Assembly: GCA_031376305.1 (NCBI GenBank)
Contig: JANMDM010000189.1
Span: 1 to 10,316, forward strand
DNA from: TMP-24 sp031376305
GTDB lineage: Bacteria > Pseudomonadota > Alphaproteobacteria > Rhodobacterales > Rhodobacteraceae
Reading direction: 5' to 3'
Length of the DNA: 10,316 bases
A program made the position numbers and the translations under genes. Below are positions 1-6,708 of this stretch, in pieces; the stretch's first letter is position 1; each line of letters starts with the position of its first letter. Below the pieces are notes generated by a model. It made no database searches, was not told the origin of the DNA, and saw only the letters and a program-made list of their open reading frames with translations.

Positions 1-1458
1 CATCTGCATTTTCAGATAGTCACCGATCATTTGGGGCTGGGGGCGGCAATGCATGGCGTCGGCGTGGCGCGCGACTGGCATATCTGGCGCGAGATATCGC
101 CCGATCCAAGCGTGGTTCTGGGGCTCAGGGCCCCCTGTTCGACGATTGTGCCGCGCGATGTGGCTTGGCTGGTGCGCCAACGCCAACGCCGGATCGGCCG
201 CTCGCTCAGCATCGCCTACAGCGATGCGCCGCTCAAGATCGTGACTGGCGAGGGCGCCTATCTGCTGGAGGCCGACGGCACCCGTTGGCTTGATATGGTC
301 AACAACGTGGCCCATGTCGGCCATTGCCACCCAAGGGTTGTCGCCGCCGCTACCGGGCAGATGGCGCAACTCAACACCAATGCGCGCTATCTGCATGACA
401 CAATGGTCGAATACGCCGACCGGCTGACGGCGCTGTTCCCCGATCCGCTCAGCGTGTGTTTTTTCGTCAACTCTGGCAGCGAAGCCAATGATCTGGCGAT
501 CCGGCTGGCGCGCGCCTATAGCGGCAATCATGATCTGATAACTGTTGATCACGCCTATCACGGCCACCTCGCCAGCCTGATTGATGTCAGCCCCTACAAA
601 TTCAACGGCAAGGGCGGTGCCGGGCGTCCCGCGCATGTCCGGGTGGCAGAGATGCCCGATCCTTACAGGGGCCGTTTCCGCGCTGATGATCCGCGCGCCG
701 GTGAGCGCTATGCCCAGGATGTCGCCCGCCAGATCGAGGATCTGGCCCGCGTCTCACGCAGGCCCTCGTTGTTTTTCAGCGAAGGCATCCTTGGCACTGG
801 CGGGCAGATCGTGCCACCGCAGGGCTATTTGCAGCACGCCTATGCCCATATCCGCGCTGCAGGCGGGCTGTGTCTGGCCGATGAGGTGCAGGTCGGCTTT
901 GGCCGGGTGGGCAGCCATATGTGGGCCTTCGAGACGCAAGCCGTAGTGCCCGACATCGTCACATTGGGCAAGCCGATCGGCAATGGCCACCCGATGGCCG
1001 CCGTGATCACCACGGCGGCGATTGCCAATGCCTTCGCAAATGGCATGGAGTATTTCAACACCTTTGGCGGCAATCCGGTCTCAGCCTCGATCGGTCTTGC
1101 AGTGCTGGATGTGATCCGCGATGAACGCCTGCGGCAGCACTGCGCGGTAGTAGGTGATCGGCTGATGGCTGGTGCGCGCGCGCTTGCGGTGCGGCATCCG
1201 ATCATCGGCGATGTGCGCGGGTTGGGACTGTTCATCGGCATCGAATTGGTGCGCGACCGTTCAAGTCTGGAGCCTGCGCCCGCTGGCTTGGATTTTGTGA
1301 TTGCCGAGATGAAAGCCCGGCACCACATCTTGCTCAGCAGCGAAGGCCCGCATCACAACGTGCTGAAAATCAAGCCGCCTGCCGCGTTCAGCCTGCAGAA
1401 TTGCGAAACTTTCCTGCAGGCCCTTGACGAGGTGCTGGGCCGCCTGCCGCATGATTAG
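1..1458 (+). CDS. Multidomain protein, 3' part: end of M23-type domain fused to class III PLP phospho-lyase/aminotransferase (5' end outside window)
   Basis: The reading frame is open from base 1 to the TAG at 1456-1458, giving 485 visible residues. Residues 1-6 (HLHFQI) match the final HxH metal motif of M23/LytM domains, and a linker with SPDP (about 35-38) follows. From about residue 70 there is a full class III PLP fold: GSEAN (159-163, phosphate binding), AYHGH (185-189), SPYKF, ADEVQVGFGRVG (from 293, Asp294 to the pyridine nitrogen), Lys324 in TLGKPIGNGHP as the Schiff-base lysine, and FNTFGGNP (352-359). This pattern closely follows human ETNPPL/PHYKPL, which eliminate phosphate from phosphoethanolamine or 5-phosphohydroxylysine. 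Such three-domain bacterial proteins usually begin with an APH-type kinase, so a kinase plus phospho-lyase acting in series is inferred. A TTG at 31 or ATG at 49 could serve as a start, but domain-like sequence before both argues against them. A plain transaminase remains possible. Confidence 0.85.
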   Translation, partial: HLHFQIVTDHLGLGAAMHGVGVARDWHIWREISPDPSVVLGLRAPCSTIVPRDVAWLVRQRQRRIGRSLSIAYSDAPLKIVTGEGAYLLEADGTRWLDMVNNVAHVGHCHPRVVAAATGQMAQLNTNARYLHDTMVEYADRLTALFPDPLSVCFFVNSGSEANDLAIRLARAYSGNHDLITVDHAYHGHLASLIDVSPYKFNGKGGAGRPAHVRVAEMPDPYRGRFRADDPRAGERYAQDVARQIEDLARVSRRPSLFFSEGILGTGGQIVPPQGYLQHAYAHIRAAGGLCLADEVQVGFGRVGSHMWAFETQAVVPDIVTLGKPIGNGHPMAAVITTAAIANAFANGMEYFNTFGGNPVSASIGLAVLDVIRDERLRQHCAVVGDRLMAGARALAVRHPIIGDVRGLGLFIGIELVRDRSSLEPAPAGLDFVIAEMKARHHILLSSEGPHHNVLKIKPPAAFSLQNCETFLQALDEVLGRLPHD

Positions 1459-1552
1459 GGGTGGCGAAAAGCGCAGCGGAGCGCGGCACAGTCGCATCCC
1501 GCTTTGGCATAGCTAGGGCCATATTCGCGCAGTATACATTCACTCCTTTGCG

Positions 1553-2302
1553 TCATGCGCCAACACCGGTGATCATCGAGACGATTTCGTTCTTGTCGGT
1601 CTTGCCCGTTTCGCGAATGCCAATTTGTACGCCCCGGCGCAGCACGCAGATCCGGTCTGACAGGCGGAACACCTGATCAAGGCTGTGACTGATGATCAGA
1701 ATTGCCAGATTGCGCGCTTTCAGCCCGGAAATTGTGGCTTCGACCCGACCGGTTTCCGCAACACCGAGTGCTGCGGTCGGTTCGTCCAGCAAGATCAGCT
1801 TCTTGGCCCAATGCGTTGCACGCGCGATGGCCACCCCTTGGCGTTGCCCGCCGGAAAGATCACGGATCGTTGCCCGAGACGAAGGAATACGGACATCAAG
1901 TTCCTTTACCAAGGCTTCGGTCTCCGCGATCATCCGGCCTCGATCCAAAAGCCGCAAAGGCCCCTTTACCGGCTCGCGCCCAAGAAAGAGGTTCATGTAG
2001 ACAGGCTGCTGGTCGGCGAGAGCCAGGTCTTGATACACCACCTCGATACCGCGCTCGCGGGCGACCGAGGCATCGGCAAAGCTGGCAGGCTGTCCATCCA
2101 GCAGGATATCGCCAGATGTCGGCGGGTAAACGCCCGAAATCATCTTGATCAAGGTGGATTTTCCGGCGCCGTTGTCGCCGACCAGCGCCACCACCTCTCC
2201 GGGGTGAAGATCAAGCGAGAAGTTCTCAATCGCGGTCACACCGCCAAAGGCTTTGTGGATGTTTTTCAGTTGCAAGACGGGGTTTGACATGGCGGGACTC
2301 AT
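1553..2302 (-). CDS. Single-domain sugar-type ABC transporter ATPase (FrcA-like)
   Basis: This is the 249-residue cytoplasmic ATPase that should power the permease encoded two genes upstream. All nucleotide-binding elements are present in order: Walker A GDNGAGKST (42-50), Q-loop Gln91, signature LSGGQ (149-153), Walker B LILLDEP (169-175) with catalytic Glu174, and the switch His206 in ISHSLDQV. It has one ATPase domain. RbsA, XylG and MglA of the same CUT2 class have two fused domains, whereas FrcA of rhizobial fructose uptake has one, as here, so it probably works as a homodimer. The start at 2302 overlaps the stop of the YhfX-like gene as ATGA, which suggests translational coupling. An in-frame ATG at 2290 is an alternative, and neither has a clear Shine-Dalgarno. 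It is the last gene of the operon and converges on the phospho-lyase gene. Confidence 0.93.
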   Translation of the reverse strand: MSPAMSNPVLQLKNIHKAFGGVTAIENFSLDLHPGEVVALVGDNGAGKSTLIKMISGVYPPTSGDILLDGQPASFADASVARERGIEVVYQDLALADQQPVYMNLFLGREPVKGPLRLLDRGRMIAETEALVKELDVRIPSSRATIRDLSGGQRQGVAIARATHWAKKLILLDEPTAALGVAETGRVEATISGLKARNLAILIISHSLDQVFRLSDRICVLRRGVQIGIRETGKTDKNEIVSMITGVGA

Positions 2303-3504
2303 TTCAAAAGGGGCCAGGGTTCGGCCTGCCCGAAGCAGTTTTCAAGGGTTTCGACATGCGGGGTGCCAGTGGCGACGCCCCGGATCCCCACGGCATACGC
2401 CCGGGTGACGAAGGCCTGACCGCGAAAGCCGAACACCACGGTATCACCCGCAACAGGGGCCGTGCCGGTCTGCGCGTCGATCATGCCGTAGTAGTCGATC
2501 GCCGAGGGCGGCGGCACTTCGACAGAGCGCAGAGCCGCAGCATCCGTGCTGGGCTCGGGGCCGACAAGCGCCTGAACATCGTAGTCAGGAAAGACCGGAT
2601 CGATGTAGAGTCCGCCGCCAAAGCAATAGGCACGGCCCGCGTGAAGGTGCGAAACCTCGGTCAGATAGAGGACTGCCGGAGTTTCGGGCAGATCTTCCAT
2701 AGCATGCAGCGGGGTGGTGCCGTGCAAGCCGTTGCCGGGCTCAACCTGTGTGGCCCCAGCCGCGGCAAGGGCCGCCAATGTCACCGCCGATGTCGTGCCG
2801 GGGGCATTGACCTCGATCCCGGTAAAACCCGCCTTGCCAAGGGCTTCGGCGGTGCGGGACAGCGTGGCGAGGTTTGGCGTGGTCCGGATGGACTTGCTGG
2901 CGTGATCGTAGAGCTGGGCCGGGAAGGTGGTGATGCCAGCAAAGCGCGCACCGGCAAGTGCCTCGATCATACGCGCGGCGGTGACGGCGTCTTCAGCGGC
3001 AAAGCCGCCCTCATGGCCGCGGTAGAAGATATCCCCTCCGGTTTGCACGCGGGCGAGCAGCGCCTGTTCGCGCCCCGCGGCCAGCGATGCTGCGGCGACC
3101 TCGGCAGCTTTGGTGGCGGAAAACACCGTCCAGTAATCGGGTTGCAGCACTGCGGCCCCATAAGCCGCCTCGCCGCGCGGGATCTGCACGAGATGGCCAA
3201 GATGACCGATGCGCAGCCCCGCCGCATGGCAGGCGATGGCGCAGGCCACGTCCACGGCCACCGCCCGCTCAATCCCGCCGCGCATGACCGCCCGACAAAA
3301 GCCCGAGTTGCGGCTGACCTGTTTGGTCATGGCGAAAACCTTCAGGCCGTGGCGATCGGCTTCATTGCGGATCAGGCGGGCATTGGTCTCGACTGCGTCA
3401 AGGTCAATGACGTAGGAATTGGCCGGGATGCGGCCTTCCTGGTGCAGGCGTTGGGCGGCAAGGATGAAGGCAGGGTTGCGGCGACGCAGGGTGTTCAGGA
3501 ACAT
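2299..3504 (-). CDS. YhfX-like PLP-dependent protein with alanine-racemase N-terminal fold
   Basis: The 401-residue product resembles E. coli YhfX along its whole length, including the N-terminal FLNTLRRRNPAFI stretch. It belongs to the fold-type III (alanine racemase barrel) PLP proteins. Lys61 in FAMTKQVSRN is the expected Schiff-base lysine. Other conserved blocks are HLGHLVQIP (101-109), TTFPA (192-196), EVNAPGTTSA (231-240), VEPGNGLHGT (254-263), CFGGGLY (294-300) and SAIDYYG (334-340). The reaction of this family is not established as far as I know; amino-acid racemase, epimerase or aldolase/lyase chemistry is plausible. No signal peptide is seen, so it should be cytosolic and act on the imported ligand. 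It starts behind a perfect AGGAGG that overlaps the permease stop, and its own stop overlaps the ATPase start. In E. coli yhfX lies beside a predicted aminotransferase gene and near the fructoselysine genes. Confidence 0.85.
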   Translation of the reverse strand: MFLNTLRRRNPAFILAAQRLHQEGRIPANSYVIDLDAVETNARLIRNEADRHGLKVFAMTKQVSRNSGFCRAVMRGGIERAVAVDVACAIACHAAGLRIGHLGHLVQIPRGEAAYGAAVLQPDYWTVFSATKAAEVAAASLAAGREQALLARVQTGGDIFYRGHEGGFAAEDAVTAARMIEALAGARFAGITTFPAQLYDHASKSIRTTPNLATLSRTAEALGKAGFTGIEVNAPGTTSAVTLAALAAAGATQVEPGNGLHGTTPLHAMEDLPETPAVLYLTEVSHLHAGRAYCFGGGLYIDPVFPDYDVQALVGPEPSTDAAALRSVEVPPPSAIDYYGMIDAQTGTAPVAGDTVVFGFRGQAFVTRAYAVGIRGVATGTPHVETLENCFGQAEPWPLLK

Positions 3505-3510
3505 ATGGGG

Positions 3511-3516
3511 CCTCCT
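3511..3516 (-). promoter_or_regulatory. Strong Shine-Dalgarno of the YhfX-like gene
   Basis: AGGAGG is read on the minus strand 6 nt before the ATG at 3504. Its first A is the last base of the permease TGA (3518-3516), so a ribosome finishing the permease stops on the ribosome-binding site of the next gene. This fixes the start of the YhfX-like protein and supports cotranscription. Confidence 0.85.
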
Positions 3517-4463
3517 CAGCGGGCCGGTTCGCGCAGCGAAATCGCCACGGCGACAAGAACGATCAGGCCCTTGATGATCATCTGATAAGACACCGAAAGC
3601 CCCATCAAGATCAGCCCGTTGTTAAGCATCCCCATCATCAGCGAGCCGACAAGTGCGCCGAAGACTGTGCCTTTCCCGCCATTCAGCGCGGTGCCGCCAA
3701 CAATAACGGCGGCGATTACTGTCATCAGATCGCTTTCGCCAAGGGTATAGCGCGCGGCTTGCAAGCGCCCAGCATAGAGAAGCCCGGCAAGCCCCGCACA
3801 TGCCCCCGAAAGTATCAAAACCGCAAGCCGGACCCGGGCCACACGGATCCCCGAGACCAGTGCTGCGCGGGGGTTGTCACCCACGGCAAGCACATGCGCG
3901 CCAAAGCGGGTATGACGGTAGACCAGATGCCCGATGGCGATGGCCGCCACGGTCCAGAAAATCAGCGAAGGGATACCGCCAAGACTGCCACCGCCGAAAA
4001 AGCCGATGAAGTTCTGGTTGGTAACCGGAATGGATTGCAGATCGCTGACCGAACGCGCCACCCCGGCAATGACCCCCATGGTGGCCAGCGTGACAAGGAA
4101 CGAAGGCAGGCGGCCATAGGCCACCAGCGCACCGTTCACTGCCCCGGCCGCAGCACCTGTGCCAAGCCCGGACAATATCCCAACGATCAATGGCTGATCG
4201 CGCAGAACAATGGCGGCTACCAGCGCCGCAAGCGCAACAATAGCGCCGAATGACAGGTCGATCTCTCCGGCGGACAGCACAAAGACCAGACCAACAGCCA
4301 TGACAGTGGCCGGAGCCGTTTGCAGCACGATGTTTGACAGGTTCTTGGCGGTCAAAAAGCCACTGCTGCCCAGGGTGATCGCAAAGAACAGAAAGATCAG
4401 GGCAAAACCTGCGTAGACAATCAGGCTTTGCAGGCCAGTACGATTGGTCAGGGCGCTTAGCAT
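3516..4463 (-). CDS. Sugar-type (CUT2) ABC transporter permease, RbsC/FrcC-like
   Basis: This 315-residue integral inner-membrane protein has about eight to ten hydrophobic segments, for example 13-31, 52-64, 72-87, 91-115, 166-182, 213-231, 245-258 and 296-309. The motif GEIDLSFG (66-73) corresponds to GGIDLSVG of RbsC-type permeases, and AVGDNPRAALVSGI (193-206) matches the cytoplasmic loop that contacts the ATPase. It should form a homodimeric channel with the single-domain ATPase encoded downstream and be fed by the two binding proteins encoded upstream. The frame stays open further upstream to 4595, but that extension would overlap the end of the binding-protein gene and has no permease character. 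The ATG at 4463 has AAAGGAA 7 nt before it and begins a normal RbsC-like N-terminus. The substrate cannot be told from the permease alone. Confidence 0.93.
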   Translation of the reverse strand: MLSALTNRTGLQSLIVYAGFALIFLFFAITLGSSGFLTAKNLSNIVLQTAPATVMAVGLVFVLSAGEIDLSFGAIVALAALVAAIVLRDQPLIVGILSGLGTGAAAGAVNGALVAYGRLPSFLVTLATMGVIAGVARSVSDLQSIPVTNQNFIGFFGGGSLGGIPSLIFWTVAAIAIGHLVYRHTRFGAHVLAVGDNPRAALVSGIRVARVRLAVLILSGACAGLAGLLYAGRLQAARYTLGESDLMTVIAAVIVGGTALNGGKGTVFGALVGSLMMGMLNNGLILMGLSVSYQMIIKGLIVLVAVAISLREPAR

Positions 4464-4470
4464 CGATTGC

Positions 4471-4477
4471 TTCCTTT
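4471..4477 (-). promoter_or_regulatory. Shine-Dalgarno that decides the permease start
   Basis: AAAGGAA is read on the minus strand 7 nt before the ATG at 4463. It selects this codon over the upstream in-frame ATG at 4595, which lies inside the preceding binding-protein gene. Confidence 0.65.
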
Positions 4478-4492
4478 GGCGGTAAGAGGATT

Positions 4493-4522
4493 GCGGCCCG
4501 CGCAGTACAAGGGGCGGGCCGC
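4493..4522 (-). promoter_or_regulatory. Intercistronic hairpin between binding-protein and permease genes
   Basis: Two perfect complementary 9-bp arms, GCGGCCCGC at 4493-4501 and GCGGGCCGC at 4514-4522, enclose a 12-nt loop. Every pair in the stem is G-C. The hairpin begins 5 nt after the stop of the first-named binding protein (TAG at 4530-4528) and ends about 15 nt before the permease Shine-Dalgarno. On the transcribed strand no U-run follows, so it is probably not a full terminator. Such hairpins between binding-protein and permease genes are known, as in the malEF intercistronic region of E. coli, to protect the upstream message from 3' exonucleases or to reduce read-through. That keeps the binding protein in excess over the membrane components. 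Confidence 0.75.
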
Positions 4523-4527
4523 GCCTG

Positions 4528-5589
4528 CTATTTGGCGGCATCGAGCACGCTTTGAGGCGCTTCTCTGGACAGCGACTGTCGCCAGCCTTCGGCAATATTC
4601 GCCTTGGTCACGGCCAAGGCATCGACCACAAGAAAGGGCGCTACCTTTTGATCCAGCAACCCAAGCGCGGCGGCGCGGGCGGCAGTTTGGCCGATGTTAT
4701 AGGCCTCATCCGCAATGATCGCGGCGACATTGCCACCGGACACCATATCCAGTGCCACCGGTTCAGACAGATCGAGCGTCACAATCTTGGTGTGGGTATT
4801 GCCTGCGCCGCGCAGCACCGAAAGCACACCAAGCGCCGGTTCGGCCCAGGTTACATAGATCCCATCAAGATCAGGGTGCTGCGTCATCATCGCCAGCGCG
4901 ATGTTTTCGGCCTGGGCCGGATCGGCCATTCCCGCTTCGGCGATGATCGACATCTCGGGGTAGTCTTGCGCAATCGTTGCCTTGAAGGCGCCGTCGCGCT
5001 GGTTGGTCACATAGAAATCGGCGTCATGGAAGATGAAGCCAACTTTGCCCTTCTTTCCAAGAGCATCGGCCATGGCGTGACCCGCGGCGCTGCCCATCTG
5101 AAAGAGGTCATCCGAGACGACAGTGACATAATCGCTGCCCTGCACAAAGCCGGCGGGCGCATTATCTACGAAAACCAACCTGGTGCCAGCAGCCTTGGCC
5201 GAAGCAAAGGCTGTTGCGGCCGTTGTTGGATCTACCGCCAGCGACACTATGATCGAAGGCTGCTTCGCCATGACGGTTTCGACATCGGATTGCTGTTTGG
5301 CCGCGTCGAAACCCGCATCGGTTTGGGCAACGACTTCAATACCCAACCGGGCGAACTCTTCTTTCGCACCGCGATCGACGGCGGCAGTATATTCTGACAT
5401 CTCGTGCCAGACGAGAGCGGCGGTGAAGCCGCCCTTGCTGATTTCAGCCTCTTGATCTGGTGTCAGTTGGATTGTGTTGGCCGGAGTTGGTGCTTCGCCG
5501 TTCGGGCCGACGGTCACTCCGTCGGCGGCCAGAATCGGCAAGGCCGATCCCAGCAGCGCGGCAAAGCCAAGGGCAAGTTGAAATTTCAT
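4528..5589 (-). CDS. Periplasmic sugar-type ABC binding protein (paralog 1, permease-proximal)
   Basis: The 353-residue product starts with a signal peptide (lysine at 2, hydrophobic 4-20, cleavage probably around Ala21/Ala22), so it is exported to the periplasm. The mature part fits the periplasmic-binding-protein type 1 family (RbsB-like): a strand with AALVWHE (57-63), the RLGIEVVAQTDAG region (81-93), an ASAKAAGTRLVFVDN hinge segment (129-143), HDADFYVTNQRDGAF (188-202) and TLDLSEPVALDM (271-282). It is longer than RbsB, mostly because of an N-terminal stretch of about 30 residues ahead of the first strand. It is closely related to the protein encoded immediately upstream: 83 of 110 aligned residues are identical between positions 188 and 297. 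GAGGGAGA lies before the ATG at 5589. The ligand is unknown; a sugar, an amino sugar or a sugar-like conjugate all fit the family. Confidence 0.92.
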   Translation of the reverse strand: MKFQLALGFAALLGSALPILAADGVTVGPNGEAPTPANTIQLTPDQEAEISKGGFTAALVWHEMSEYTAAVDRGAKEEFARLGIEVVAQTDAGFDAAKQQSDVETVMAKQPSIIVSLAVDPTTAATAFASAKAAGTRLVFVDNAPAGFVQGSDYVTVVSDDLFQMGSAAGHAMADALGKKGKVGFIFHDADFYVTNQRDGAFKATIAQDYPEMSIIAEAGMADPAQAENIALAMMTQHPDLDGIYVTWAEPALGVLSVLRGAGNTHTKIVTLDLSEPVALDMVSGGNVAAIIADEAYNIGQTAARAAALGLLDQKVAPFLVVDALAVTKANIAEGWRQSLSREAPQSVLDAAK

Positions 5590-5620
5590 CTTTGTCTCCC
5601 TCGGTTTTTGGGGGTGCGGT

Positions 5621-6679
5621 TCAATTGCTGGTCAACGAAGCGGGCGCATCACGGTGGAGCGAGGTTTGCCAGCCTTCGGCCACGTTGTCCTTGGTCACGG
5701 TAATGGCAGGGGCCGCGACGAAGGGTGGGTTTTCGGCGCCAATGGCAGCACGGGCTCCAATCGCGGCCATCGCACGGCCAAGCTCATAGGCCTCATCGGC
5801 GACGATGGCGACGACGTTGCCGCCCTTGACCATATCAAGTGCCACCGGCTCTGACAGATCGAGCGTCACGATCTTGGTGGTGGTGTTGCCGTTGCCGCGC
5901 AACGCCGCCAGAACGCCTTCGGCCGGACCTGCCCATGTTACATAGATGCCGCCCAGATCGGGGTTTTGCAGCAGCATCGCGTTGGCGATTTCTTCTGCCC
6001 GTGCCGGATCGCTGATCCCGGCTTCGGCGACAATCTTCATATCGGGATAGTCGTTTTCGATGGTGGTCTTAAAGGCGTTGTCGCGCTGATTGGTCACGTA
6101 ATAGGTGGCATCATGGAAAATCCAGCCGACTGTGCCCTTGCCGCCCATCGACGCGGCCAACGCATCGGCTGCCTGCTTGCCCATCTGGAACAGATCATCG
6201 GTTACGATGGCCGCGTAGTCGGCGGGCTGGGTGTAGCCTTGCGGCAGGTTCGACAGGAACACAAGCTTCACGCCCGCCGCTTTGGCCTTGGAAAAAGCGG
6301 CAGCCGAAGCCACCGGATCGAGCGGAAGCGACAGGATGATGTTGGGCGAAAGCGCCAGTGCGGTTTCAACATCCGACATCTGCTTGGCGCTGTCGAAACC
6401 CGCCGAAGTGGTGGCCACCACTTCGATGCCAAGGCGGGTGAATTCGTCCGTTGCACCCGCCGTGACAGCGTTCACAAAATCGGACTGCTCATGCCACAGA
6501 AGTGCAGCTTTCAGACCTTTGCCTTGCAGTTCGGCAGCCTGAGCATCATCCACAATGATGCTTGCCGTGGGTGTTGCCGCCTCACCTCCCGGCCCGGTGG
6601 TCTGGGCTGCCAGCGGCAGCGACATCAGGGCCAGCACCGACAAGGTGGCTGCCAACTTTACTTTGAAACGGATGGTCAT
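5621..6679 (-). CDS. Periplasmic sugar-type ABC binding protein (paralog 2, promoter-proximal)
   Basis: The 352-residue product has a clear signal peptide (MTIRFKVK, then hydrophobic 9-24, with cleavage likely after LPLAA near residue 25). It has the same RbsB-like architecture as its neighbour: AALLWHE (58-64), RLGIEVVATTSAGFD (82-96), AKAAGVKLVFLSN (132-144), HDATYYVTNQRDNAF (189-203) and TLDLSEPVALDM. The two genes lie head to tail with 31 bp between them and clearly arose by tandem duplication. The hinge and central domain are strongly conserved, while the ends and segments such as LSNLPQGYTQPADYAA differ from the paralog's VDNAPAGFVQGSDYVT. That could mean different ligand ranges or affinities served by one permease. 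The start has GGAGGAG just upstream (6690-6684), the best ribosome-binding site among the transport genes. It begins 29 bp after the M20 gene. Confidence 0.92.
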   Translation of the reverse strand: MTIRFKVKLAATLSVLALMSLPLAAQTTGPGGEAATPTASIIVDDAQAAELQGKGLKAALLWHEQSDFVNAVTAGATDEFTRLGIEVVATTSAGFDSAKQMSDVETALALSPNIILSLPLDPVASAAAFSKAKAAGVKLVFLSNLPQGYTQPADYAAIVTDDLFQMGKQAADALAASMGGKGTVGWIFHDATYYVTNQRDNAFKTTIENDYPDMKIVAEAGISDPARAEEIANAMLLQNPDLGGIYVTWAGPAEGVLAALRGNGNTTTKIVTLDLSEPVALDMVKGGNVVAIVADEAYELGRAMAAIGARAAIGAENPPFVAAPAITVTKDNVAEGWQTSLHRDAPASLTSN

Positions 6680-6708
6680 GGTTCTCCTCCCAGAGTTTGG
6701 TTTGGTGA

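Noticed and set aside
31..60. TTG at 31 or ATG at 49 as the start of the left-edge protein
   Set aside because: The frame is open back to base 1, and the sequence before these codons carries an M23-like HLHFQI motif. The codons have no clear ribosome-binding site.
1467..1484. Possible operon terminator: GCGC-N6-GCGC followed by four T on the minus strand
   Set aside because: The stem is only 4 bp and the T-run is short. A terminator is expected in this convergent gap, but I cannot support this one.
2284..3585. Long plus-strand open frame of about 430 codons opposite the YhfX-like gene
   Set aside because: It is antisense to a gene with full family similarity. Its translation is rich in Gly/Arg/His without recognisable motifs, as expected for a shadow frame in high-GC DNA.
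4464..4595. N-terminal extension of the permease from an ATG at 4595
   Set aside because: It overlaps the end of the binding-protein gene, is not membrane-like, and the ATG at 4463 has a good ribosome-binding site.
4552..5397. Plus-strand open frame of about 280 codons opposite the permease-proximal binding-protein gene
   Set aside because: It is antisense to a clear signal-peptide-bearing SBP, and its translation shows no known motif.
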